64,000 nt of DNA from Paenibacillus sp. (GTDB taxonomy: Bacteria > Bacillota > Bacilli > Paenibacillales > NBRC-103111): assembly GCA_031180825.1 (NCBI GenBank), contig JAPSLM010000009.1:62001-126000 (forward strand). Direction: 5' to 3'. Below, one piece after another: positions 25,188-33,264 of this stretch. Each line of letters starts with the position of its first letter. The first letter of the stretch is position 1. The notes beneath the pieces were generated by a model. That model saw only the letters and a program-made list of their open reading frames with translations. It did no database searches and was not told where the DNA came from. A program made the position numbers and the translations under genes.

Positions 25188-25673
25188 ATGCAATCGACGG
25201 CTCTCCCCGTGATATTTGTAATTGTCATCATAGCGCTTGTGCTCTGGCGGAGATTGCGTGCGGCGTCCAAGCCGGTCAAAGGCAGCGGGTACCGGTTGCT
25301 GCTGCCGCTGCTTTTTTTGGTTTTCGGCCTATTCGGTCTGCTCAACCCGGAGCTTCATTTGACCGTGAAGGAGGTCGCGTTGTCCCTGCTGTTCGGTCTT
25401 ACTTTATCCATTCCGATGATTGCGACGACGAATTACGAGCTTCGCGAAGACGGACAGATCTATCCGAAAAAGAGCAAAGCGTTTATTTTCGCCGTGGCAG
25501 GACTCATCGTGATCCGGCTGGCGCTGCGGAGCTATTTGTCCGAGCTTGACCCGGCCGAGCTGGGGATGCTGTTCTATTTGATCGCGGTCGCCTATGTTGT
25601 TCCTTGGCGTATCGTCAGCTTCGTGAAATACCGTAGGCTCCTTGCGCAGCGAGCGAAAGCCTCAAAGCAGTGA
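25188..25673 (+). CDS. CcdC family membrane protein
   Basis: A 161-residue protein with about five membrane helices, matching CcdC/DUF1453: the LWRRLRAASKPVKGSGYRLL segment after the first helix, then FGLFGLLNPEL, and the KYRRLLAQRAK tail. CcdC lies with ccdA and a thioredoxin gene in some Bacilli and is dispensable for cytochrome c maturation in B. subtilis. Here it stands alone after a terminator. Its function is unproven. Confidence 0.85.
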   Translation: MQSTALPVIFVIVIIALVLWRRLRAASKPVKGSGYRLLLPLLFLVFGLFGLLNPELHLTVKEVALSLLFGLTLSIPMIATTNYELREDGQIYPKKSKAFIFAVAGLIVIRLALRSYLSELDPAELGMLFYLIAVAYVVPWRIVSFVKYRRLLAQRAKASKQ

Positions 25674-25739
25674 AACGCATTGCGGGCAATCCCGTAAAAC
25701 GTTAAGTAAGCGAAAACGCGACAAAGGAGGTGAACGAAT

Positions 25740-26003
25740 ATGGAGTGGTCTTTGGATATGGCGCTGCTGCTGGCGCTCGGACTGGCTTCGCTGTTCGTCG
25801 TGCCGTGGTTCGGATGGTCGGGGAAGCAGTTGGCCTTTGCCTTCGAGCCGGCCGCCGAGCTTGCGAAGCTGCCGCTTAAGCATCATGACCGGGCCAGAAA
25901 AAGTCCGCGCACCGTCTTCGTTCGCCGAAAATGCCCGCCGCGGTCCTCGGCGTTATCCGAAGAAGCAAGCGCACCTTTCCGTTGGAATGAGAGGGTCGGT
26001 TAA
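25740..26003 (+). CDS. Small membrane protein upstream of yidC
   Basis: An 87-residue protein with one clear hydrophobic segment (residues 6-24, ALLLALGLASLFVVPWF) and a basic cytoplasmic tail. The SD AAAGGAGGTGAACGA is near-perfect and ideally spaced. Nothing in the protein is recognised; the tail is Arg/Pro-rich (RARKSPRTVFVRRKCPPR). It lies 37 bp after ccdC and about 155 bp before yidC, separated from yidC by the 43-bp repeats. It could be a partner or leader gene of the insertase, which is inference from position only. Confidence 0.6.
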   Translation: MEWSLDMALLLALGLASLFVVPWFGWSGKQLAFAFEPAAELAKLPLKHHDRARKSPRTVFVRRKCPPRSSALSEEASAPFRWNERVG

Positions 26004-26017
26004 CCGGAATTTTCACG

Positions 26018-26140
26018 GTTGACGATTGATCCTCGATGACTCGGCTCAATCGCAAGAAGTGTTGACGATTGATCCTCGATGACTCGGCTCAATCGCAAGA
26101 AGTGTTGACGATTGAGCCTCAATGACTCGGCTCAATCGCA
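26018..26140 (+). repeat. 43-bp direct repeat in three copies before yidC
   Basis: Copies start at 26018, 26061 and 26104. The first two are identical over 43 bp, the third is truncated and slightly changed. Each holds an inverted repeat: GATTGA..TCAATC in copies 1-2, and the perfect 9-bp GATTGAGCC / GGCTCAATC in copy 3. All lie in the yidC leader, the last ending 18 bp before its start codon and abutting the SD. Confidence 0.9.
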
Positions 26141-26157
26141 ACGGAAGGAGTGCGCTC

Positions 26158-26841
26158 ATGTATACATGGTTTCAACCTATTATTGATGTATTGGCTTATG
26201 TGCTGTCCTGGACGTTCGAATGGACCCGCGATTGGGGGGCTGCGGTTATCGTGCTTACGCTGCTGGTGAAGGGCGCGCTGTACCGCTTCAATCTGCTGGC
26301 TGCCCGGCAGCAAGTCCGTTCCGCCGCCGCGTTTCCCGAGCTCAGCAAGCTGCGGGAAACGTGCGGGAACGACCCGGGCAAGCTTGTTCAAGAAACAACC
26401 AAGGTTTACGGGAAATACGGGATCAATCCTTTAAGCACGCCGCTGGCGGCTCTTATTCAAATGCCGGTGCTTATGGCGATGTACGGCCTGTTCTTGACGC
26501 ACGGCAGTACGATGACGTCGCTTTTGATCCCCTGGGTTGCGCACTTGGCCGAGGCCGACCCGTTCCATTTGATCCCGATCGCCACGGGGCTGCTGTCGTT
26601 CATCGTAGGCACGATTCCGCTGTCCGACGCGGCTGCCGTTTCTATGAGCGGAAGCAAGCGGCTGCTGTTCGGGACGGTCCTTCTTTTAATCCCGCTCGTC
26701 GTTACATGGCGGGCGCCGGTGGCGCTCGGGCTGTACTGGCTTTCGGGCAGCCTCTTCAGCCTGCTGGAGCGGCTGTTTTACCGGACGAGCGTCGGCAAAC
26801 GGCTGCTGCGGCGAGGATTGCCGGAAGCTGCCGTAACCTGA
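26158..26841 (+). CDS. yidC: YidC/Oxa1 family membrane protein insertase
   Basis: A 227-residue insertase core with five predicted membrane helices, helping proteins into the membrane alone or with SecYEG. The first core helix (AAVIVLTLLVKGALYRFNLL) carries Lys38 where the hydrophilic-groove Arg of YidC usually stands; the cytoplasmic hairpin KVYGKYGINPLSTPLAALIQ and the following MPVLMAMY are classical. It lacks the lipobox N-terminus of SpoIIIJ/YqjG, and is shorter than those (about 260-280), so it is probably a third, divergent paralogue. The ATG at 26158 has GGAAGGAG seven bases upstream. The leader holds the 43-bp repeats. Confidence 0.88.
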   Translation: MYTWFQPIIDVLAYVLSWTFEWTRDWGAAVIVLTLLVKGALYRFNLLAARQQVRSAAAFPELSKLRETCGNDPGKLVQETTKVYGKYGINPLSTPLAALIQMPVLMAMYGLFLTHGSTMTSLLIPWVAHLAEADPFHLIPIATGLLSFIVGTIPLSDAAAVSMSGSKRLLFGTVLLLIPLVVTWRAPVALGLYWLSGSLFSLLERLFYRTSVGKRLLRRGLPEAAVT

Positions 26842-26855
26842 TATCTGTATGCCGG

Positions 26856-26887
26856 AAACGGAGTGTCTTTAATGGCCTCCGTTTTTT
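26856..26887 (+). terminator. Rho-independent terminator after yidC
   Basis: AAACGGAG / CTCCGTTT stem, 13-base loop, seven T. Confidence 0.8.
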
Positions 26888-27027
26888 TAATCTGATTTTA
26901 ATGAACGGTTTCAAAGGAAATCAAAACATTCGGTTCAGGATGGGAGGGACAAATTCTGTCTCTTGCGGTAATGGTCGTTCTATCGGTCCGGGAGCTGTGA
27001 GGGTGGCGAAAACGAAGTGACGTTGTG

Positions 27028-27056
27028 TTGTAGAACCTTCCTTATCCCGATATAAT
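27028..27056 (+). promoter_or_regulatory. Sigma-A-type promoter
   Basis: TTGTAG, 17-bp spacer and TATAAT (27051-27056), about 58 bases before the acetyltransferase start. Confidence 0.5.
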
Positions 27057-27113
27057 GAAAGCTTAGACGCTTGTTTCAAGCATAAGCAAGCTATCAGGGG
27101 AGGGTGAAAGTTT

Positions 27114-27788
27114 GTGCAATACCATCGAATTACCGATATCAAAGACCCGTATTTTCGCCAAATGCACGAGCTGATGCAGCGCGTGTTTCCGCCGGAAGAA
27201 GTGCTGGAATACGAGCTGTGGGCGGAGCCGCTTCAAGATCCGGGCATCCGGGTGTTCGTGGCTGTCCTGGACGGAGAAGTCGTAGGTGCGACGGAATACC
27301 GGTATTACGAGGACTTGCAGGTCGCGATGACCGATTTTACGATCATCGGACGGGACGGGCTTGGCATCGGTCCGTTCCTGGCGCGGCGACGGATGGCCGA
27401 TCTGCGCTCGGTCGTAGCGGCATGCGGCGGAACATTCCTTGGCATGTTCGCCGAAATCTACAACCCGCAGCTGACGGGCAAGCTGGAGTTCGGAGGCGTG
27501 AGTGCGATGAATTCGTTCGTCCGCCGCGAGGTGTTGGCGCACCTCGGCTACCGGAAGCTGGATACGGACTATGTGCATCCGTCCTGGCACAATGACGGCG
27601 AAGCGGTGCACGGGCTCGATCTTTGCTTTATGCCGATTGCCGACGAGGAGCAAGCCTCGGTTCCGGCTGCGTTGGTCCGGAACTTTCTGGAGCGCTATTA
27701 TTCGGTCCTCCCGCAAAAGCCGGAAGCATGGTACCGGATGGTCGAAAACCTCAAGCAGCGCGACAACATCGCTTTGCTGCCCATTTAA
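27114..27788 (+). CDS. GNAT-type acetyltransferase
   Basis: A 224-residue protein with GNAT-like features: FVAVLDGEVVGATEYRYYED (beta strands 2-4), a long helix then FLGMFAEIYNP and YRKLDTDYVHPSW. The acetyl-CoA motif A is not a clean Q/RxxGxG/A; GLGIGPFLARRRMADLRSV may play that role. It begins at GTG 27114 with GGGGAGGGTG upstream. A member of this pattern is common in Paenibacillus, but its substrate is unknown. A terminator follows 14 bp after the stop. Confidence 0.7.
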   Translation: MQYHRITDIKDPYFRQMHELMQRVFPPEEVLEYELWAEPLQDPGIRVFVAVLDGEVVGATEYRYYEDLQVAMTDFTIIGRDGLGIGPFLARRRMADLRSVVAACGGTFLGMFAEIYNPQLTGKLEFGGVSAMNSFVRREVLAHLGYRKLDTDYVHPSWHNDGEAVHGLDLCFMPIADEEQASVPAALVRNFLERYYSVLPQKPEAWYRMVENLKQRDNIALLPI

Positions 27789-27801
27789 AGCCAGTAAGTG
27801 C

Positions 27802-27850
27802 ACGGCCTGCATGGAAAAGCGAACCCGCTTTTCAGCGCAGGCCGTTTTTT
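27802..27850 (+). terminator. Rho-independent terminator
   Basis: ACGGCCTGC / GCAGGCCGT stem, inner GAAAAGCG/CGCTTTTC pairing, T tail. Confidence 0.8.
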
Positions 27851-27972
27851 ATCGTTAAGGCTGAGAAGACGCCCTCTTCGATAAGGGGGAGATGAATCAG
27901 CATCTCTTGTGTATGAAAGCGAACATATGTGCCATAATTGTCATGGGATCTCCAAAGGGAGGTGAAACCCGC

Positions 27973-29083
27973 ATGTTGCATCATAAAGCTTTTCGCTTTC
28001 GCATCTACCCTACGGAGGAGCAAACGACGCTGATCCATCAGATGTTTGGATGCGCTCGCTTTGTCTTTAACCACTTCCTTGCGAGGTGGAACGACACCTT
28101 CCAGGAAACAGGCAGAGGCTTGTCTTACCAGACCTGTGCAACCGGGCTGCCAGCGTTGAAAAAGGAATGGCCTTGGCTCAAGGACGCGGACAGCATTGCT
28201 TTGCAATCCGCCGTTCGCAGCCTGGCAGATGCGTTTGATCGCTTCTTTCGAAAGCAAAACGATCCGCCTCGTTTCAAGAGCAAACGCAATCTCCGTCCAA
28301 AGCTACACCACGAAGTTCACGAACGGCAATATTGCCGTTGCCTCCGATCTGCTGAAACTTCCGAAGCTGGGATGGGTGCGCTTTGCCAAGTCCCGTGAAA
28401 TCGAAGGACGGATCTTGTCTGCTACGGTGCGTGGAAACGGCACAGGCAAGTACTTCGTTTCGATCCTGTGTGAAGTAGACATCCAGCCGCTTGCTCACGT
28501 GGATACCGCCATCGGCATAGACCTCGGCATCAAGTCGTTTGCCGTTTGCAGCAGCGGAGAAAACGTTGCGAGTCCCAAGCACCTGCGCACCTGCGAAAAG
28601 CAGCTTGCGTTTTGGCAGCGACGTTTGTCTCGTCGCCTAAAAGGTGGAGCGGGCTATCTAAAAGCAAAGCAAAAAGTCGCTCGCATACATGAGCGAATCG
28701 CTAACGCCCGGCAAGACTTTCTGCATCAGCTCCGGGCCAAGTGGATCCGTGAAAACCAAACGATCTGTCTGGAAGATTTGCAGGTACTAAATCTAATGAA
28801 AAATCACAAGTTAGCAAAGTCCATTGCCGAAGCAAGCTGGTCAACCCTTCGCACGATGCTGGAATATAAAGCAACGTGGTATGGCCGCACGATCAGCATG
28901 ATCGCCAAAAACGATCCAAGCAGTCAGCTTTGTCATGTATGCCAATCGCGCAACCCCGATGTGAAAAATCTAAACTTGCGAGCATGGACCTGTTCAGGAT
29001 GCGGGACGCACCATGACCGTGACCACAATGCCAGCATGAACATCTTGCAAGAAGGACTGCGTTTGTTGGCGAAGGCCAACTGA
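27973..29083 (+). pseudogene. tnpB: TnpB (IS200/IS605 OrfB) RNA-guided nuclease, frameshifted
   Basis: The N-terminal part (from ATG 27973, SD GGGAGGTG) reads FRFRIYPTEEQTTLIHQMFG up to PPRFKSKRN; the remainder is in the next frame from [12 protein letters not shown] onward. A single extra base near 28291-28294 (AATCTCC where AAT CCC would read on as RNPVQSYTTK) explains the break. The RuvC residues are all present: Asp in GIDLGIKSF, Glu in [10 protein letters not shown], Asp in HHDRDHNAS, and a CxxC..CxxC zinc ribbon (CHVC, CSGC). So the domain is complete except for the shift. Unless translated by frameshifting or the base is a sequencing error, it is inactive. Confidence 0.85.
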
Positions 29084-29189
29084 ACTGCGGGAACCGCAGG
29101 GATCGCTTGCTCAAGAAGGGAAGGATGCTTCTCTGTTCGCAAGAATCCCCCACCTCAGCGCCATTAGCCAAGGTGGTGGGAGTGTTCAA
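28990..29189 (+). ncRNA. Probable omega-RNA (TnpB guide scaffold)
   Basis: In IS605-type elements the TnpB guide RNA overlaps the 3' end of tnpB and reaches the right end. Here the interval holds two hairpins, CTGCGG-GAA-CCGCAG (29085-29099, just after the tnpB stop) and the right-end stem (29147-29180), ending in TTCAA at 29189. The guide would start at 29190, TTTCTGCAAGGAAAAA. The 5' limit is uncertain; expression is not proven. Confidence 0.45.
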
Positions 29190-29296
29190 TTTCTGCAAGG
29201 AAAAATAACGAAGCGAATTCATTCCGGAGTCGGATTGAACTCGCTTCGCAGATACTAAGATTGCGATTCTATTACGCCGAAGCGGAATCGGGCTAT

Positions 29297-29998
29297 TCAA
29301 TCTTCTTCCCTCGCCGCTTCCGCTTGCTCCAACTCGTCCAGCGCCTTCTCCAAGCCGTAGTTCAGCAGCAGCGTTTTAAAGCCTTTGCTGCGATTTTCGG
29401 CTAGCGCATCCAGACGAAGCTTCAAATCTTTGCGGATGAACACCCGGTCTTTATCGTGCGTCTCGTTACGTTCCTTCTTTTTGAGACGGGTTTCCAGCAG
29501 CTGCAGAACCGGCGCCGCATCCTCCGCCGTATCGGTTGCGGCCGTTTTGACCTCGGCCGTGGCGATGGAAGTCGCGGCATCCGGCTCTGCTGCGGAAATA
29601 ACCTTCGGCGCCGTCTCTTCCGCCGGCGAGGCGGCTTCAGGGGCTTCCTTAAGCTGCGGGTCCGCCGGTTGAGCGCCCGCACCGGTCTTGCGCCTGGAAG
29701 CACGCGGTTTATCCGCCGCCTCACCGCTCACGCTGCCGGTCTCGGCTCGTTTACCTGCCGTACCTTTGCGCCTGGAAGCGCGAGTCTTCGCTGCTGTGTC
29801 GCCGCCATCATCGGCCTTTATGGACTTTGCGTCCGCCGTTGTCTTGGCGCCCAGATTTTTTCGGGTGCCCGGCCGCTGCCGTGCGGCTGTGGCGGTTTCA
29901 GCGGAGACTGCTTCGGCACTCTCCAAAAGCTTTCCGTTCACGTGGGTCTTCTCCGCTGCGTCCGGACGGACGGGCGGCTCTTGTTTTTTTGGCGGCAT
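29297..29998 (-). CDS. Histone-tail-like low-complexity protein with C-terminal RHH-like domain
   Basis: A 233-residue protein in two parts. Residues ~1-165 are Ala/Lys/Thr/Glu-rich low complexity with repeated basic patches KTRASRRKGTAGKR and KPRASRRKTGAGAQ, like histone H1-type bacterial tails. Residues ~175-225 (DKDRVFIRKDLKLRLDALAE then KTLLLNYGLEKALDELEQAE) look like a ribbon-helix-helix or related helical DNA-binding/dimerisation unit. AAGGAGG is nine bases before the ATG. A nucleoid-associated or repressor role is inference; no named family is recognised. Confidence 0.75.
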   Translation of the reverse strand: MPPKKQEPPVRPDAAEKTHVNGKLLESAEAVSAETATAARQRPGTRKNLGAKTTADAKSIKADDGGDTAAKTRASRRKGTAGKRAETGSVSGEAADKPRASRRKTGAGAQPADPQLKEAPEAASPAEETAPKVISAAEPDAATSIATAEVKTAATDTAEDAAPVLQLLETRLKKKERNETHDKDRVFIRKDLKLRLDALAENRSKGFKTLLLNYGLEKALDELEQAEAAREED

Positions 29999-30017
29999 GG
30001 CGGGAATCCTCCTTCGA

Positions 30018-30224
30018 TCATCCGGTCTTAGCCGTCTCGGCAGTGGCGTTGAAGAGTTTTTCTACCGATCGTTCCATGGCTTTCCTCCATTGTACCACAG
30101 GGCTGCAGGCGGAAAAATATTTTTCCGTGCTTCCACATGCAGGCTTCTTCCGTCTGTACCGGAGTCCAGCCTTCTGCGCCAGTCGGATCGCGCCCGCAGC
30201 CCCTTGAATCACCTCAGGCGGCAT
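30018..30224 (-). CDS. Possible small protein upstream of the RHH gene
   Basis: A 68-residue frame with AAGGAAG before its ATG, ending 19 bp upstream of the RHH-type gene in the same direction. The sequence is basic with helical segments (AIRLAQKAGLRYRRKKPAC) but has no recognised family. It may be a leader gene or partner; the coding evidence is moderate to weak. The glycosyltransferase gene is divergent. Confidence 0.35.
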   Translation of the reverse strand: MPPEVIQGAAGAIRLAQKAGLRYRRKKPACGSTEKYFSACSPVVQWRKAMERSVEKLFNATAETAKTG

Positions 30225-30307
30225 CGGGTTCTTCCTTTCGCCAGTTTCCCTTTCGCCGATTTTTCGGTATAGTGTTCATTAGAAGAAACGAGAGCGAGGG
30301 GAAGGGG

Positions 30308-31147
30308 ATGAATCGGCAGCCGCTGATATCCGTCATTATTCCAACCTATAATCGGCTGGACTTTTTGGCCGAGCTGATCGAATCGTTGTGGCGGCAGACG
30401 TACCGTCACTTACAAATTATGGTGGTTAACGATAACGGGGAACCGGTCGACGAGCTTAAGGAGCTGTATCCCGAGCTGGATCTGACCGTGGTCAATATGG
30501 AAAGCAACCGGGGGCACGTGCATGCGCGCAACCGCGGGCTGGAGCTGGTCCGGGGCGATTATATCATGCTATGCGACGATGACGATTTGCTGCTGCCGTC
30601 CCACGTGGAGCGGATGCTGCGCGAAATCGCAGACAGCGATTTGGTCTACCCGGATGTGGAAATTTTCGATTATACCGTAGAAAACGGGGTACGCCGGGCG
30701 ACGAAACGGTATGTTTTTGCTTACGAGCACGACCAGGCGGCGATGCGGAGGTTCTCGACGTTCTTCTCGTCAGGCTGCATGTATCGCCGGGAGCTGCACG
30801 AGCGGCTCGGTCCGTTCGATACGGAAATGTACCATTACTGGGACTGGGATTTTTACCTGCGGGCGGCGGAGCAATTCCGGGTCAAACGCGTGCCGGCGGC
30901 AAGCGCGCTCTATGCGTTTGCGGACAGCGGGAACAATATGTCCGGCAATTTGGAGGACATGCGTCCTTACCTGGACAAGCTGTCAGCGAAGCACGGGCTC
31001 GGGGAGCTGCCGACCAAAAACTTTTTCCTCCTGCTCGAGGAGCCGGAGGTCAAAGCGCGCCGTGCGGAGACGGAGCTTCTCTGGAACGGGGAGCCGATCG
31101 TATCGCGGCGGGCGAAACAAGCGGGAGGAGCAATTAAGAAAGTATGA
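30308..31147 (+). CDS. Family 2 glycosyltransferase
   Basis: A 279-residue inverting GT2 enzyme: PLISVIIPTYNRLDFLAELI (nucleotide-binding start), NDNGEP, SNRGHVHARNRGLELVRGDY and the metal DxD motif in MLCDDDDLLLPSHV; the acceptor region DWDFYLRAAEQF has the ED/WD-like catalytic acidic residues. The start at 30308 has GAGGGGAAGGGG upstream; the longer frame to 30137 is shadow. The stop codon overlaps the recQ start as ATGA, so the two are translationally coupled. Donor and acceptor sugars unknown. Confidence 0.88.
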   Translation: MNRQPLISVIIPTYNRLDFLAELIESLWRQTYRHLQIMVVNDNGEPVDELKELYPELDLTVVNMESNRGHVHARNRGLELVRGDYIMLCDDDDLLLPSHVERMLREIADSDLVYPDVEIFDYTVENGVRRATKRYVFAYEHDQAAMRRFSTFFSSGCMYRRELHERLGPFDTEMYHYWDWDFYLRAAEQFRVKRVPAASALYAFADSGNNMSGNLEDMRPYLDKLSAKHGLGELPTKNFFLLLEEPEVKARRAETELLWNGEPIVSRRAKQAGGAIKKV

Positions 31148-33198
31148 AACGACACGATGATTGGTACGATCCGAAGAACCCCGGACCGATGGACCCGGGC
31201 CCTTCGGCAGACGATAGCTGGTACGAGCCGCCGGCCGATTTCGATTATCGGGACCCGCGGGAGGCGGACTGGGGCGCCGGAGGGGATGACCGCCAAGCCG
31301 GAAGGCCGTCTGCAGCAAGCACGGAATTTCGCAACCGGCGGCCCGTACAGACGGACCTGTTCGAAGCGCCGGCCCGCCGGCCGCAGGCGGTCAAGCGGCA
31401 GCCGGGGCAACCGATCGGGACGATGGCGGAAGCGCAGGAGCTGCTGCGTAAATATTACGGTTATCCGGATTTTCGCGAAGGGCAAAAGCGGGTGATCGAA
31501 AGCCTGCTGAACGGGCAGGATACGCTTGGCATCATGCCGACTGGCGGCGGCAAATCGATTTGCTACCAGATTCCGGCGCTGATGATGAGCGGGACGACCA
31601 TTGTCGTCTCGCCCCTGATTTCGCTGATGAAGGACCAGGTGGACGGGCTCGACAGCATCGGCGTGCCTGCGGCGTATATCAACAGCTCGCTGTCGTACGC
31701 GCAGGTGGAAATGCGCATCCGCAAAGCCGAGCGAGGCGAGTACAAGCTGCTCTATGTCGCGCCGGAGCGGCTCGAATCGGAGCGTTTTTTAGGGCTGCTG
31801 TCCGGGCTCGTCGTGCCGATGGTGGCCGTGGACGAGGCGCACTGCGTATCCCAGTGGGGACACGACTTCCGCCCGAGCTATATGCGGATCAGCGAGCTGG
31901 TGGCGCATCTGCCGGACCGGCCGCTGTTGGCTGCTTTTACGGCGACGGCGACGGATCAGGTGCGCGAGGATATCGTGAAGCACTTGAAGCTGAGCGAGCC
32001 GCAGGTGTTCGTGACCGGTTTCGCGCGCGAGAATCTCTTGTTTTCGGTCATCAAGGGCGAAAATAAGCGCGACGTGCTGATGGGGTACATCCGCGAGCAT
32101 GCCGGGGAAGCGGGCATCGTCTACGCGGCGACGCGCAAGGAAGTCGACCAACTGTGCGAATATTTGCTGCGCCAGGGAGTAGCCGCGGGCAAATACCACG
32201 CCGGTCTGACGGATAAGGAACGCGCGGACGCACAGGAGCGGTTTCTGTACGACGAGGTGCGCGTCATGGTGGCGAGCAACGCGTTCGGGATGGGCATCGA
32301 CAAGTCGAACGTGCGGTACGTCATCCATTTTAATATGCCGAAAAATATGGAAGCCTATTACCAGGAAGCCGGCCGGGCGGGCCGCGACGGCGAATCGAGC
32401 GACTGCTTGCTGCTGTTCAGTCCGCAGGACATTCATATCCAGAAGTTTCTGATCGAGCAGTCCGTCTCGGACCCGGAGCGGCAGGCTCAGGAATACCGGC
32501 GGCTGCAGCAGATGGCCGACTACTGCCATACGCCGCAGTGCTTGCAGCGGTATATCGTCCGCTATTTCGGCGGGGAAGCGGAAGAAGACTGCGGACAGTG
32601 CAGCAACTGCGTCAGTCCGGATATGGAGCTGACGGATATTACGCTCGAAGCGCAGCAGATTTTCTCCTGCGTGCGGCGCATGCGGGAGCGGTTCGGCATG
32701 ACGCTGGTCGCTTCGGTGCTCAAGGGCTCCCGCAACAAGAAGGTGCTGGATTTCGGCTTCGATAGTCTCAGCACTTACGGGTTGATGCGGAGCCGGACGG
32801 AAAAAGACATCGTCGACCTGATCCAGCTTCTTGTCGCCGAAGGGTATTTGCAGCTGACGGAAGGCAAATACCCGGTGCTCCGGCTGTCGTCGAAGGCGTC
32901 CGATGTGCTCAGCGGAAAGGAGCGCGTCGTACAGCGCATCCGGCTGAAGCCGGCCGCGCCGGTCGTTCAGGATGTCGAAGCGGAGCTATTCGACGAGCTG
33001 CGGAAGCTGCGCACGGAGATCGCGAAGCGGGAAGGCATCCCGCCGTATATCGTGTTCCCGGACAGTACGCTGCGCGAGATGTGCGGCGTGCAGCCGACGA
33101 ATCCGGCGGCCATGCTCAAGATCAAGGGCGTCGGGGAAGCGAAATTTTTCAAGTACGGGGCCTATTTTATCGAGTTTTTCAAGCAGCGTCAGGGGTAA
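31144..33198 (+). CDS. recQ: RecQ family ATP-dependent DNA helicase
   Basis: A 684-residue 3'-5' helicase acting in recombination and repair of stalled forks. Residues ~94-430 are the helicase core with Walker A GGGKS (134-138) and DEAH (230-233); then the zinc-binding RQC part (CHTPQC..CGQCSNC) and a C-terminal HRDC domain (FDELRKLRTEIAKREGIPPY, KGVGEAKFFKYG). The first ~93 residues are a low-complexity Asp/Pro/Arg-rich extension absent from standard RecQ (about 590 residues). The frame starts with ATGA overlapping the glycosyltransferase stop, GGAGGAG lies 13 bases upstream; a start at Met94 would give standard length but has no better SD. Probably an operon with the GT2 and RNase HI genes. 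Confidence 0.93.
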   Translation: MKRHDDWYDPKNPGPMDPGPSADDSWYEPPADFDYRDPREADWGAGGDDRQAGRPSAASTEFRNRRPVQTDLFEAPARRPQAVKRQPGQPIGTMAEAQELLRKYYGYPDFREGQKRVIESLLNGQDTLGIMPTGGGKSICYQIPALMMSGTTIVVSPLISLMKDQVDGLDSIGVPAAYINSSLSYAQVEMRIRKAERGEYKLLYVAPERLESERFLGLLSGLVVPMVAVDEAHCVSQWGHDFRPSYMRISELVAHLPDRPLLAAFTATATDQVREDIVKHLKLSEPQVFVTGFARENLLFSVIKGENKRDVLMGYIREHAGEAGIVYAATRKEVDQLCEYLLRQGVAAGKYHAGLTDKERADAQERFLYDEVRVMVASNAFGMGIDKSNVRYVIHFNMPKNMEAYYQEAGRAGRDGESSDCLLLFSPQDIHIQKFLIEQSVSDPERQAQEYRRLQQMADYCHTPQCLQRYIVRYFGGEAEEDCGQCSNCVSPDMELTDITLEAQQIFSCVRRMRERFGMTLVASVLKGSRNKKVLDFGFDSLSTYGLMRSRTEKDIVDLIQLLVAEGYLQLTEGKYPVLRLSSKASDVLSGKERVVQRIRLKPAAPVVQDVEAELFDELRKLRTEIAKREGIPPYIVFPDSTLREMCGVQPTNPAAMLKIKGVGEAKFFKYGAYFIEFFKQRQG

Positions 33199-33264
33199 CG
33201 GCGATTTCGGTCGGCGCGGCGGTACGATCATCGGAAACGCCGTGCCGAACCAAGGAGGAACACT

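Larger units (their letters stand above)
27862..29189 (+). mobile_element. IS605/IS1341-type (tnpB-only) insertion element
   Basis: A tnpB-only element. The left side holds a hairpin CCCTCTT-cgat-AAGGGGG (27872-27889); the right side holds CCCCCACCT / AGGTGGTGGG (29147-29180) ending in GTGTTCAA, the usual right-end form of IS605-family elements in Bacillota. No tnpA (Y1 transposase) gene is present, so movement would need a TnpA elsewhere. The right boundary is placed after TTCAA at 29189; the left boundary is approximate. Confidence 0.8.

Noticed and set aside
26902..27020. 39-codon ORF between yidC and the acetyltransferase
   Set aside because: No SD, begins right after a terminator, no conserved feature. 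Left as non-coding.
31144..31495. Overlapping Arg-rich ORFs in the recQ 5' region
   Set aside because: Frame shadows of the RecQ N-terminal extension.
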